DNA of 64,000 bases, from the NCBI GenBank assembly GCA_018350325.1, contig JAEVLN010000032.1:248001-312000 (forward strand), in the 5' to 3' direction. Shown piece by piece: positions 9,404-17,429 of the stretch (position 1 is the stretch's first letter; every line of letters begins with the position of its first letter). The position numbers and the translations under genes were made by a program. The notes beneath the pieces were generated by a model. That model was given only the letters and a program-made list of their open reading frames with translations. It was not told the origin of the DNA and searched no databases. The DNA is from Globodera rostochiensis. Taxonomy: Eukaryota; Nematoda; Chromadorea; Rhabditida; Heteroderidae.

Positions 9404-9858
9404 TGAATTCTAACCAGTTAGACAGTATCTTGTCAAACATTAAAGCAACTGAAAAACATTTTATTGGTGTTTTTGCTTCCAATAATATTCCAAAAGTCCA
9501 TAGAGGGAGAAAATATCCATATTGTTTTGTGGCAAATACAGGCAAAGCTGGCACAATTGGCGAGCATTGGGTGGCCTGTTTTGTTAGCTCGTATACTCAA
9601 ATAGAATATTTTGATTCGCTGGGTGAGCACCCAAATGAAGATTTGGGTGCCTACCTTAACCAATTTGACAAAATTTTGTTTAACGAACGTATTATACAAC
9701 ATCCGTTTTCAGATTCATGCGGTCATTTTTGTATTTATTTTTTGGCTGTTCGCTGTTCAGGGGTTGCATACTGCAAAGCCATGGATAACTTATATAAGGC
9801 TCGTTCAATAGCTGATTTATTAGTTAAAAAATTTGTTAGATCATTATGTTATCGTTAG
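9403..9858 (+). CDS. Adenain-like cysteine protease (C5/Ulp1 fold)
   Basis: This is the virion maturation protease. All active-site residues are visible in the 151-residue chain: His55 in GEHWVACFV, Asp71 in IEYFDSLG, oxyanion Gln99, and nucleophile Cys106 in DSCGHFCIYFL. The seven-residue Gln-Cys spacing equals that of adenovirus protease. The enzyme would cut precursors at [M/I/L]xGG-X sites, several of which occur in neighbouring products. Its end overlaps the next gene by 13 nt. Confidence 0.94.
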   Translation: MNSNQLDSILSNIKATEKHFIGVFASNNIPKVHRGRKYPYCFVANTGKAGTIGEHWVACFVSSYTQIEYFDSLGEHPNEDLGAYLNQFDKILFNERIIQHPFSDSCGHFCIYFLAVRCSGVAYCKAMDNLYKARSIADLLVKKFVRSLCYR

Positions 9859-10781
9859 TAATTTTAATTACAATATTTGTTCCAAGCGTGGGTGAAGAAA
9901 TTAATGTGGAAATTTCCACGGATAGACCAAACTTTTTTGACAAAAAATATATTACAATTTCAAAACCCTCAACACTTGATAGATTGTTTGGCTTTGACCC
10001 AAATAGACTATGTATGTTAAGCAGAGACATTAGATTGGGGTGGACTATTTCAATTCAAAAGATAAATTCTATTGAAAGAATTGGACCAACAAAGATTGAA
10101 TTATACCAGCATTTTAGATTTATGAAACCCATGGCGTGTTTTTACTTTAATGAACACACTTACCTTATTTTTAAAAATATTAACACAAATGAAACATCAA
10201 TTATTCGCGGTCATTATGAAAAAGTCTTGAAAAATTTTCCAACCGGTGACTTACGGTTTGATCATGTCGGAAAAAGGCTCTTCATAATTAGAGATGACAA
10301 AATCGATGAAATCAACATGAGCTCGTTTGAGAACTGGTGGCTTCACGATAACCAAGAAGACTTTGAAAAATTACATTTGGAACCGATTGGCGCAATGCCT
10401 TCCGAGTACACCGATTTCCTAATAGTCGACAATCAGATTTATTTGATCAACAATAGAAAAGTTTATCGATACGCTCTAGGATCTAACGATATACTTCCAA
10501 AATTAATTTCAGCTTTAAATTCTGACAAGTTCAACGTTATGATATTTAACGAGCTCAAACCGATAAACCAATCTAGTTCAAATGCCTGGGTATATTTTTT
10601 ATATGCTTTTGACGTGCTAATGTTTTTGATTTGTATTTTTATTATTAAAAAATTGAAGCTAGGGAAAAAGAAGAATGATTCTTTAAACACCTCCGTGTTT
10701 TATTCATCAGATGATGAAAGAGTATATAAGGAAGTGATTGAGACAATACGACCGCCTCAAAATGTGCACCAGTCTCATTGA
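9846..10781 (+). CDS. Type I membrane glycoprotein, unrecognised (cargo gene)
   Basis: The 311-residue protein starts with a signal peptide (MLSLVILITIFVPSVG). An ectodomain of about 230 residues follows, with three N-glycosylation sequons (NET, NMS, NQS), then a transmembrane helix near residues 247-267 (WVYFLYAFDVLMFLICIFII) and a 44-residue charged cytoplasmic tail. Two ectodomain segments (KRLFIIRDDKIDEIN and NQIYLINNRKVYRY) resemble blades of a beta-propeller or hemopexin repeat, a weak impression only. I do not recognise a family. Given its place among virion genes it may be a surface, receptor-binding or envelope protein. Some nematode Mavericks are reported to carry a viral-type fusogen, but this protein is shorter and shows no heptad-repeat or fusion-peptide pattern that I can see. 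Confidence 0.7.
   Translation: MLSLVILITIFVPSVGEEINVEISTDRPNFFDKKYITISKPSTLDRLFGFDPNRLCMLSRDIRLGWTISIQKINSIERIGPTKIELYQHFRFMKPMACFYFNEHTYLIFKNINTNETSIIRGHYEKVLKNFPTGDLRFDHVGKRLFIIRDDKIDEINMSSFENWWLHDNQEDFEKLHLEPIGAMPSEYTDFLIVDNQIYLINNRKVYRYALGSNDILPKLISALNSDKFNVMIFNELKPINQSSSNAWVYFLYAFDVLMFLICIFIIKKLKLGKKKNDSLNTSVFYSSDDERVYKEVIETIRPPQNVHQSH
10723..10730 (+). promoter_or_regulatory. TATA box (TATATAAG) of the PAZ gene
   Basis: TATATAAG lies inside the 3' end of the membrane-protein gene, 39 bp before the ATG of the PAZ gene, the same spacing as at the TBP gene. Read on the minus strand, the polB promoter has the identical octamer. Confidence 0.55.
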
Positions 10782-11115
10782 AATTTTATGCGAATTTAAT
10801 AAGTGTGAGCCCCATGAGCTTGCACAATTTTTAAAGAGAAGAAGAGTTGAAAACTTCAATTTTCTGAGAAATAACCCGCTGGTCACCATACATCTTAGAC
10901 ATAATCAATTTGTTTCACCGGACAACATCACTTTTATTGGTGCAAATAGATTATTTGCATACCGGGGGTTCCTTGGCGTAACAGTTGAACAGCATTTGTA
11001 TTCCAAACATCGAGTCAAATTACACTACCCGCAATTCCCTTGCATAGTGATGTACCAAAATAGTGGTCATCGAAATTATTTTCCCCTGGAACTTTTACAA
11101 AAATATTGCGGCTAA
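10762..11115 (+). CDS. Stand-alone PAZ-domain protein (Argonaute PAZ-like)
   Basis: From the first ATG this encodes 117 residues that are essentially one PAZ domain and nothing else. Visible features, in order, are SLIEILCEF (4-12), matching the segment that leads into Argonaute PAZ; VTIHLRH (41-47); GVTVEQHLYSKHRVKLHYPQ (72-91), containing the LxYPxxPC core completed by FPC; and YFPLELL (106-112), matching the PAZ YLPLEVC segment. In Argonautes, PAZ holds the 3' end of small RNAs. Here no PIWI, MID or RNase III domain follows. His78 stands where Argonautes usually have the first Tyr of the 3'-end pocket, so binding may differ. A captured host PAZ acting as an RNAi suppressor or decoy is a plausible but unproven role. 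It has its own TATA box and overlaps the upstream gene by 20 nt. Confidence 0.85.
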   Translation: MCTSLIEILCEFNKCEPHELAQFLKRRRVENFNFLRNNPLVTIHLRHNQFVSPDNITFIGANRLFAYRGFLGVTVEQHLYSKHRVKLHYPQFPCIVMYQNSGHRNYFPLELLQKYCG

Positions 11116-11207
11116 CAGGTGCGGGCTTTCACTTTAGGCCGTTCCACCCCTGCTAGTCCCAATATCATTTAATTTTTTATATTTATCTTTATTCAGCAAA
11201 AAAAAAA
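11116..11207. terminator. Convergent 3' ends of the PAZ and polB genes
   Basis: About 90 bp separates the two convergent stop codons. On the minus strand an AATAAA (plus-strand TTTATT at 11188-11193) lies 15 bp after the polB stop and is a likely polyadenylation signal. I see no clear signal for the plus-strand transcript. A GC-rich stretch at 11115-11157 could form an imperfect hairpin. Confidence 0.45.
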
Positions 11208-14200
11208 TCAATCAAATCCAAATGGCAAAACATTAAAATCCTCGTCGATAATCCCCTTCTGGCAGATCGGCATGTACATCTTGTGTTTCTCCCTCGTCAC
11301 GACCTTTGACTCACGCGTTGGCCTAAAAAATTTTTTTTTAAAACAAATATTTAAAAATTCAAAAAAACTTACCCAAAATCGTTCTTGTATACAAAGAAAG
11401 CCGGGTCCATCTCCTCTCCGTAGCTCAGCACCATCTTCTTGAACGCCTCATAATGCAGTGTCTTGTGATTATCCACATCAAATGTTATCCCTCGAATTTT
11501 CATAACGTAGTCCACATCCCCCGTCTTTTTGCTTCTCATCTTCAGACCATACTGCTTCGCCCCACCACAACAAAATTCTTCAATTTCATAGCCGCCATAT
11601 TCCTCGCTCATCTGTCCGAGATATTTTCCCGTCGTTATCGGCTCCACATCCCTATCGTGCATAACAAAAATACTGTCCGTATCCGTGTACAATATTTCTC
11701 CCCCATTCCTTTCCGCCTCCTGCATATAGTCCAACAATTTCAATCGCGCCATACTCGTCGTCCACAAACTTAAGATGATGTTGCTCGAACTATGTTCCGT
11801 GACGAAATCCTCCTTGTCCTTGTAAACAACGCGAATCGCCCCATCCGAATACTCAACAATGTCGTGAATCTCAATCTTGTGGTCGCACACCAATCCATAA
11901 AACTCCGACGCCTGATCGATGACCTTATTCTTGCACAACGAATTCCTCATTGAAAATTTCCCCTAAAAAATTTTATGTAAATTCAGTAATTTTGCTAATT
12001 TTTTTCTTACCCATAAACTATTCAACATCAGCTTACTGATGTACCGCAGGCCCGCATTCTTCTTCACTCTCTCCAAATCAATATCAATACCGTACTTTTC
12101 CTTATATTCTTCTGCCCACTTCTTCTTCTGCTCCTCTGTCTCAACTCCTTTCGGAAAACCGCTCGCCTCCTCTTTCAATTTTAAAAATAATCTCACATAT
12201 CCCTTGAACAAATCGTCGTTATCCTCCCCATAGTGCCACGCTCTATAAAATCTGTCCACTGTGTATCCGCTTTCCAACGCCTTTGCCTAAAAACATTTTT
12301 ATTAACCAAATTATTTTATAAATTTTTTTTCTTACCAATTCAACACTTGTATACGTGGCAACATATCTCCTCTGAGATTCATCATGGGGGCACTTGTATT
12401 CACATCTCGTATTCTCCTTCTTAAAGCTCGATGCGCACCTCCAACACAGCGGAAACAATAATCTCTCATCGCACTTCAACTGCAGCACCGGTATTCTGAG
12501 TCCCTTCGGCGGGTTGACCCTCACTTTGTACAGCCCCTTGTACTTCAAATCCTCCGGCTTTGTCCAGCTCACTTCAATTTCATCTCGCGTCGGTATAATA
12601 ATGTCGGGCAGTCGTGTCGGGTATGCTGTTTCGTAGTTCACTGCCGGGTACAAGCTCACAATATCGTAAACTGAAATCTTCTTCTTCTCATCGGCCTTTG
12701 CAAATAGCTTCATCGGTCCCGTCCGCCCTCCCGCATATGCCATCCTCGGATCAATTGGCCCCTTTTCATTTCCTCTGTCCTCGAAAAATTCTTTCATCTC
12801 GGCGTCTCTTTTCAGCTCTTGCTCAATTTCACAAGTCCAGACTTCCTCAACATCCAACGTTTCCCGTAGCTCAGCCAACCGCTCCTGTGTGTCATCATAC
12901 AAATCTTGCGCCGCTCGTCCTCCAATCAATTGCGCCGTCGGGTCATAACATTTCAAACATCCGTGGATGAAACAGCCCATAACTTCAATACATTTGCTTC
13001 TGCCGCCCCCATTCTCAATATATCCGTCCAGTTTGTATTTTCCAACTTGCTCCTCTCGACCATTGCCCGCATGCTTAATGTCCACATTGTCTCTTTTGCT
13101 CCTCCACTCCAAATATTTGATGGCGATCACGCTGGCCCTGTCACAGCGCTCATATCCCCTCTCCGGCACAATCGATAACTCCTCCTCTTGTAAAAACATG
13201 GCCTTAAAAATACTCATTGCAACTCCCGCATTCGTGCAACTCCTAGGCAGCGGGTCAAACCCTCCCGTAATGTCCTTGACCAAGATCCTCCGGAACTCAA
13301 CTATCGACTTCAGCAAAATCTCCGTGTCGTTTCGGCAATAATTCTTCAGCTCCTCGGGCAAATAAAACGGCGTCTCCTTATTCTCGTTGTACCATTTCTC
13401 AAATTTGTCGAACTTTTCCTTCTTCATCGATCCTGGCGAATAGTCTTCCATGGGCGGTAAATGGGGCAGATGTCTGTTGTAATTCTCCTTCTTGTTGTAG
13501 TAGTACGGAAAGAAAGGCTTCTCCTCGCAGTCCAAATTAAATGTAGCCTTCATCGCTTCAAGTTTCACCGGCATCAGCAAGCATGAGTCCCTCCATATCA
13601 GTATTGAATGTTTCTTCGAGTTTTGCACCGTAAATTCGTAAATCTTCAGCCCATTAATCAGCGGCATCGGGCTCTTCCCGGCTCGGCAAAGGTAGTTAAA
13701 CACGAAATGTCCATCAAATCTCCCGGCGTTGTGTGCGAATAGGTAGGTCTTGTACTTCTTATCAAATGCCGACAAAATCCACTCCAAAAATTCCTTGATG
13801 GGCTCACGTCCTTCCGCCTCGCTCCAGTCCTTTTCTCTTTCAGTCCCACAAATCCGACACTCCTTCCTGCTTCCATCATCGCAGCACTCGGTACACGTCA
13901 CTCTCGCCGAGATGTAATTAATCACATGTTCCTTTTGCTCTCCCTTAAAAATTTTGTCCTGTGACGTCTCCGAATCCTAAAAATTTACATATTTTTCTGC
14001 TATCGGGCTTAATATTGACTTACCCAAACAACGATCCTGTAGATATCCTTCTCCTCTTTGACCCCGATCGGCTTAATATAACATCCTCGCTTCGGGTCAT
14101 GGCAAATCCCACATGATCGGCAAAAAGTCTCCCCACATTCGTGTTTACTCTTCGGATTGAACAAAAAAGTTTTGTTGCAATCTACGCACCGCTTCCATAT

Positions 14201-15490
14201 GTTGCACGTTTGATGTCCTTGATGGTAATTGTAGCATAGCTGGTTGTAAAAGAATCGTCGACATTTAGGGCATTCAATTTTCACTCCTCTTTCCTTGGTG
14301 CATGGCATTCCTCCGACTCGGTTGCAATAGTAACATCTGGCCTTGCACTCATAAGTATGTCTGACGTCTTGGTCGTAAAAACATTCACAGTCGATGCAGA
14401 ACTTCTTTCCCTTGTTGAAGAAGCACACGTAATTCTTCAGACCATCCCAATGATTGTCCTCCAAAAATATCGGCACAACCGCTTCACGCCCCATCGGCCC
14501 CTTCCAAAGCACGCGAATTGATTTCCTCGGGTCCACACATTTTTCAAAAGCCGCAATTCGGTATTTTCCCGGAAAAGTTTGATCCTAAATAAAAATATAT
14601 ATTCTGAAACATTTTTTATTTTTTTTACCCAATATTTCTGAATCGCTGACAAATGCTCAACTCCATAGCTATTTTCCATATTGTTAACTCCGGATTTGTG
14701 CAAAATTTCAAATGCCGCCTCCCTTTGTCGCACAATGTTTTTTATAAAACGATTAAACGCAAATCTGTCAACCTCCAAATATTTCTTTGATGCCGTCAGC
14801 GCGTAAAATAAACAAAATTTGTCGTTGTTGTTGACCCTAAAATAATATTTGTTCAATGGTCACTTTAGTGGAAATTTTTTTTTTATTTTTTATTTTTAAT
14901 TAAACTCACTGTATCCGTTGATGTTCCTTAAATCCATAGTCGAATTTGTGAACATTTCTTGGGCCCTCTCCAGCTGGCAGCGCGACACACGTAACATTCA
15001 TTTGCATCGGACGAGAAAGTAAAACCGTCCTCATGTCGTCTCCATTTTCTCCTCCGCTTTGCCCCAACTTGTTGATTTCCTCCATGACGACGTCCGCGTT
15101 GTTTTGTGGGTATGGGCGATACGGCAAATATACAGGGTATCCCAGTCCCGTCCCCGTCAATGATACTCCAAACATTTTCACCTTTCGCCCCATTGTTTCT
15201 TCAGTCCGGTTGAAGGCCTTGTTTATCATTTCCTCAATTGCATCTCTCATTCGTTCATCCGGGTGCGGCGTATCCGGGTTGATGGTAAATTCGGTAATGT
15301 TTTTCATAAATCCAAACTTTTTGCAAATCTCCGTGCGATGATCGTTTAACTTGTACATTTCTTCCGAGAAATTGTTTCTAAATAATTGTCTTATTTATAG
15401 AATTTTTATTTTAAATTCTTACCCAATTGTTCGGAAGTCCCACTTTTTAGCCGCCGGTCCACCGGATTGGTTCACACGTTTTGAAGTCAT
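11208..15490 (-). CDS. polB: Protein-primed family B DNA polymerase, eight exons
   Basis: This is the replicative polymerase of the element. The exons I infer are 15490-15423, 15377-14910, 14836-14629, 14584-14024, 13976-12336, 12286-12011, 11962-11373 and 11322-11208. The lengths sum to 3927 nt (1308 codons plus stop) with frame kept at each junction. All introns are 44-73 nt, with GTAAG, GTGAG or GTAAA donors and T-rich TTTAG acceptors. Exon 4 encodes a Cys-rich zinc-binding region. The 3'-5' exonuclease motifs follow: ExoI DSET (around residue 436, opening exon 5), ExoII HNAGRFD (Asp about 523), ExoIII YCRND (Asp about 652). A GCFIHGCLKC motif typical of Polinton polymerases comes next, then motif A DIVSLYP (about 873), motif B KLMLNSLWGKF (spanning intron 6) and motif C YTDTDS. 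All catalytic residues are present. The start is the only ATG upstream of exon 2 that preserves the frame. Confidence 0.93.
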
Positions 15491-15584
15491 TTTAATAAAT
15501 AATAAAGTTTTTAATAAAAATGCGCAAATGAAAATTTTTAAAATTTTGCTCAGTTAAGAGTGAATGCGGAGGCAGGATCCGCGC

Positions 15585-15592
15585 CTTATATA
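15585..15592 (-). promoter_or_regulatory. TATA box (TATATAAG) of polB
   Basis: Read on the minus strand this is CCTATATAAGGC, 102 bp upstream of the polB ATG. The octamer is identical to that before the PAZ gene. Confidence 0.55.
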
Positions 15593-16057
15593 GGGTGAAA
15601 AATGGGCGTAACCAATTGCGAAATACCTGTCACGTGACCAATTTGTCTGGCTCAGATTACGAAATATTGTCTGCAAATTGCAATATATTGAAGGTTATCA
15701 ATCATTTTTGATTGACAGGTGACAGATTTCAAAATAATTTGTGAGTCATGTGACGATTTTGATTGACAGGTGACAAATTTTAAAATAATTTGTGAGTCAT
15801 GTGATCGATTTTAATTCTTTGCAAGTCATCAATTATTTTGATTGACAGGTGAATTGCGAAATAATTTGTGAGTCATCAATCTTAAAGATTTCGAAATAAA
15901 TTGTGAGTCATCAATCTTAAAGATTTCAAAATATTCAAGGTCATCAATCAATGCTGATTTCAAAATAATTTGTGAGTCATCAGTCTGTCATGTGATCATA
16001 GTGTGACCTTGACCTTATTTTATGTCCAAATCATAATGCGTCCTTGAAATATTTGCC

Positions 16058-16066
16058 TATATAAAG
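16058..16066 (+). promoter_or_regulatory. TATA box (TATATAAAG) of the TBP-like gene
   Basis: CCTATATAAAGGCC lies 39 bp upstream of the TBP-like ATG. If initiation follows the usual 25-30 bp rule, the untranslated leader would be only about ten bases. Confidence 0.6.
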
Positions 16067-16096
16067 GCCTAAAATCGATTGATTACTTGGTTCAAA

Positions 16097-16636
16097 ATGC
16101 AAAAACCTATCATTGTCAATATCGTTGCTGTCGCCAATTTGGGGGTTAAGATTGATTTCTCTTCATTATCGATTAATGATTGCAAATTTAAGTATAACCC
16201 ACGAAAATTTAAAGCTGCAATTTTGAAATGTGAAAATCCTATAAAATCCACTGCTTTATTATGGGAGTCTGGAAAAATAATTTGTTTGGGCACCAAAAAT
16301 TTGGAAGATTGCGAAAAAGCGATAAGAAAATTTGTTGAAATTATTAAATTCTCGGGATGTCCCAGTGTTTTTTACACAGGACATTTAATTGAAAATGTTG
16401 TTACTTCTTTTAATTTTGGGCGGGAAGTTGATCTAAATGAATTCCGAAAAATTCGTCCCAAAAATAGTTTTTATGAGCCTGAAATTTTTTGTGGTCTAAA
16501 CTACAAAAGAGGAAAAAGATTGACTGCCTTAATTTTTTGGACAGGCAAAGTGGTAATAACGGGTGGAAAAAATATTGAAGAAATTAACGAAATGTACTAT
16601 CACATTATGCCTTATTTAAAAATGTCGCAAAAGTGA
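16097..16636 (+). CDS. TATA-binding protein homologue encoded by the Polinton
   Basis: The 179-residue protein is a complete TBP core with both direct repeats and almost no extra N-terminus. Repeat 1 shows IVNIVAVANLGVKID (6-20), KYNPRKFKAAIL (32-43) and ALLWESGKIICLGTK (53-67). Repeat 2 shows IENVVTSFN (98-106), SFYEPEIFCGLNYKRGK (124-140), ALIFWTGKVVITGGK (144-158) and a final helix ending PYLKM. These are the signature segments of eukaryotic TBP. Of the four DNA-kinking Phe positions I align W56, C88, F147 and Y167, so only one is Phe. DNA recognition may therefore be altered. TBP-like factors (TLF/TRF) are an alternative, but YNPRKF and YEPEIF favour TBP. It would nucleate transcription on TATA promoters, and the element has several. 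It lies 37 bp from the right terminal repeat. Confidence 0.92.
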   Translation: MQKPIIVNIVAVANLGVKIDFSSLSINDCKFKYNPRKFKAAILKCENPIKSTALLWESGKIICLGTKNLEDCEKAIRKFVEIIKFSGCPSVFYTGHLIENVVTSFNFGREVDLNEFRKIRPKNSFYEPEIFCGLNYKRGKRLTALIFWTGKVVITGGKNIEEINEMYYHIMPYLKMSQK

Positions 16637-16673
16637 AAATCGATTTTCCATGTTGCAACTTTTGAGCGGCGGA

Positions 16674-17423
16674 AGTTTGATTGACAGGTGAGAGGAAAAA
16701 TTTTTGGTGCGCGGCGAAAGTTTGATTGACAGGTGCCCTAATGACCTTGAGAGCGGGGGAGGGAAAATTGAATTTTGGATTTGGCAATGGGCCCAATGGG
16801 GTTTGAGTGTTTGATCAGAAATCCAGCCGCGCCTTTTTCAAAACTTTTCTTTGGGGCGGCATGATCAAAGGACTCCAATGGGTTTTGGCTTGGGCGGCAT
16901 GATCAAAGGACCCGACCCCTCCAATAGGTTTGGGCTTTGCGGGCGGCAATGTCAAAAGAGGCCGCTCGGTACCCGCTCGGTTTTGACCCGGACGATACCA
17001 ACTTTTGGTCTGGTGGCGGTAAGTTCAAAGAGTTGGACCCCTTTGTCTTGGGGCGGCAAGATCAAAGGATCTGACCCCTCCAATAGGTTTAGGCCTTGCG
17101 GGCGGCATGATCAAAGGCCGCTCGGTTTTAGTACCCGCTCGGTTTTGTTGGGACTGAATAGTCTCGCTTTTGGGATCAGGTAGAAGGCGGCATGATCAAA
17201 GCCCCAATGGGTTTAAGTTGAGTGGCGGCATGATCAAAGGGTTGGACCCCTCCAATAGGTTTGGGTTTGGTGGTGGTAAGGTCAACGGGTTGGACCCCTC
17301 CCATAGGTTTAGGTTTGGTGGCGGCATGATCAAAGGGCAGACCCCCTCCAATAGGCTTAGGTTTGGTGGCGGCATGATCAAAGGCCGCTCGGTACCCGCT
17401 CGGTTTTGACGCCATATGCTGCT
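16674..17423 (-). repeat. Right terminal inverted repeat (750 bp)
   Basis: It is the reverse complement of 2513-3261 apart from one short C-rich block near 16750-16760. TTTGATTGACAGGTG copies lie at its inner end (16676-16690 and 16721-16735), and the GGCGGCATGATCAAAG array fills the remainder. The outermost bases are ATGCTGCT, the complement of AGCAGCAT. Confidence 0.95.
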
Positions 17424-17429
17424 AATACA
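17424..17429. repeat. Target site duplication, right copy (AATACA)
   Basis: Exact copy of 2507-2512, directly adjoining the right terminal repeat. Confidence 0.95.

Larger units (their letters stand above)
15491..16096. promoter_or_regulatory. Divergent promoter region between polB and TBP, with repeat array
   Basis: The 606-bp intergenic region holds TATA boxes at both ends and an internal array. TGAGTCAT (AP-1-like) occurs at 15742-15749, 15793-15800, 15869-15876, 15904-15911 and 15973-15980, usually after AAATAATTTG or a close variant. TTTGATTGACAGGTG occurs at 15707-15721, 15758-15772 and 15837-15851. TCATGTGA or CACGTGA E-box-like sites occur near 15633, 15747, 15798 and 15989. The arrangement looks like a shared enhancer for the two genes, presumably the early ones. 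It could also serve as an internal origin or packaging site. Confidence 0.7.
2513..17423. mobile_element. Complete Maverick/Polinton DNA transposon (virus-like)
   Basis: The 14,911-bp element is bounded by near-identical terminal inverted repeats that begin AGCAGCATATGG, as expected for Polinton AG...CT ends, and is flanked by a perfect 6-bp duplication. It encodes the full Polinton core: protein-primed family B polymerase, retroviral-type integrase, packaging ATPase, adenain-like protease, and major and minor capsid proteins. It also carries cargo genes for a membrane protein, a PAZ domain and a TBP homologue. Apart from the missing ATG of the ATPase, no frameshift or in-frame stop was found in any core gene. 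Together with the near-identical repeats and perfect duplication this suggests a young, possibly active copy. Confidence 0.97.

Noticed and set aside
10738..10761. Upstream TTG start for the PAZ protein
   Set aside because: An ATG at 10762 starts exactly where PAZ homology begins; a TTG start is unlikely in a eukaryote.
11453..13341. Plus-strand ORFs across the polymerase gene
   Set aside because: Antisense shadows of the well-supported polB exons; no family features.
16079..16096. Upstream TTG start for the TBP homologue
   Set aside because: The ATG at 16097 precedes the conserved core, and the TATA spacing fits it.
17170..17415. ORFs on both strands in the right terminal repeat
   Set aside because: Mirror images of the left-arm artefacts.
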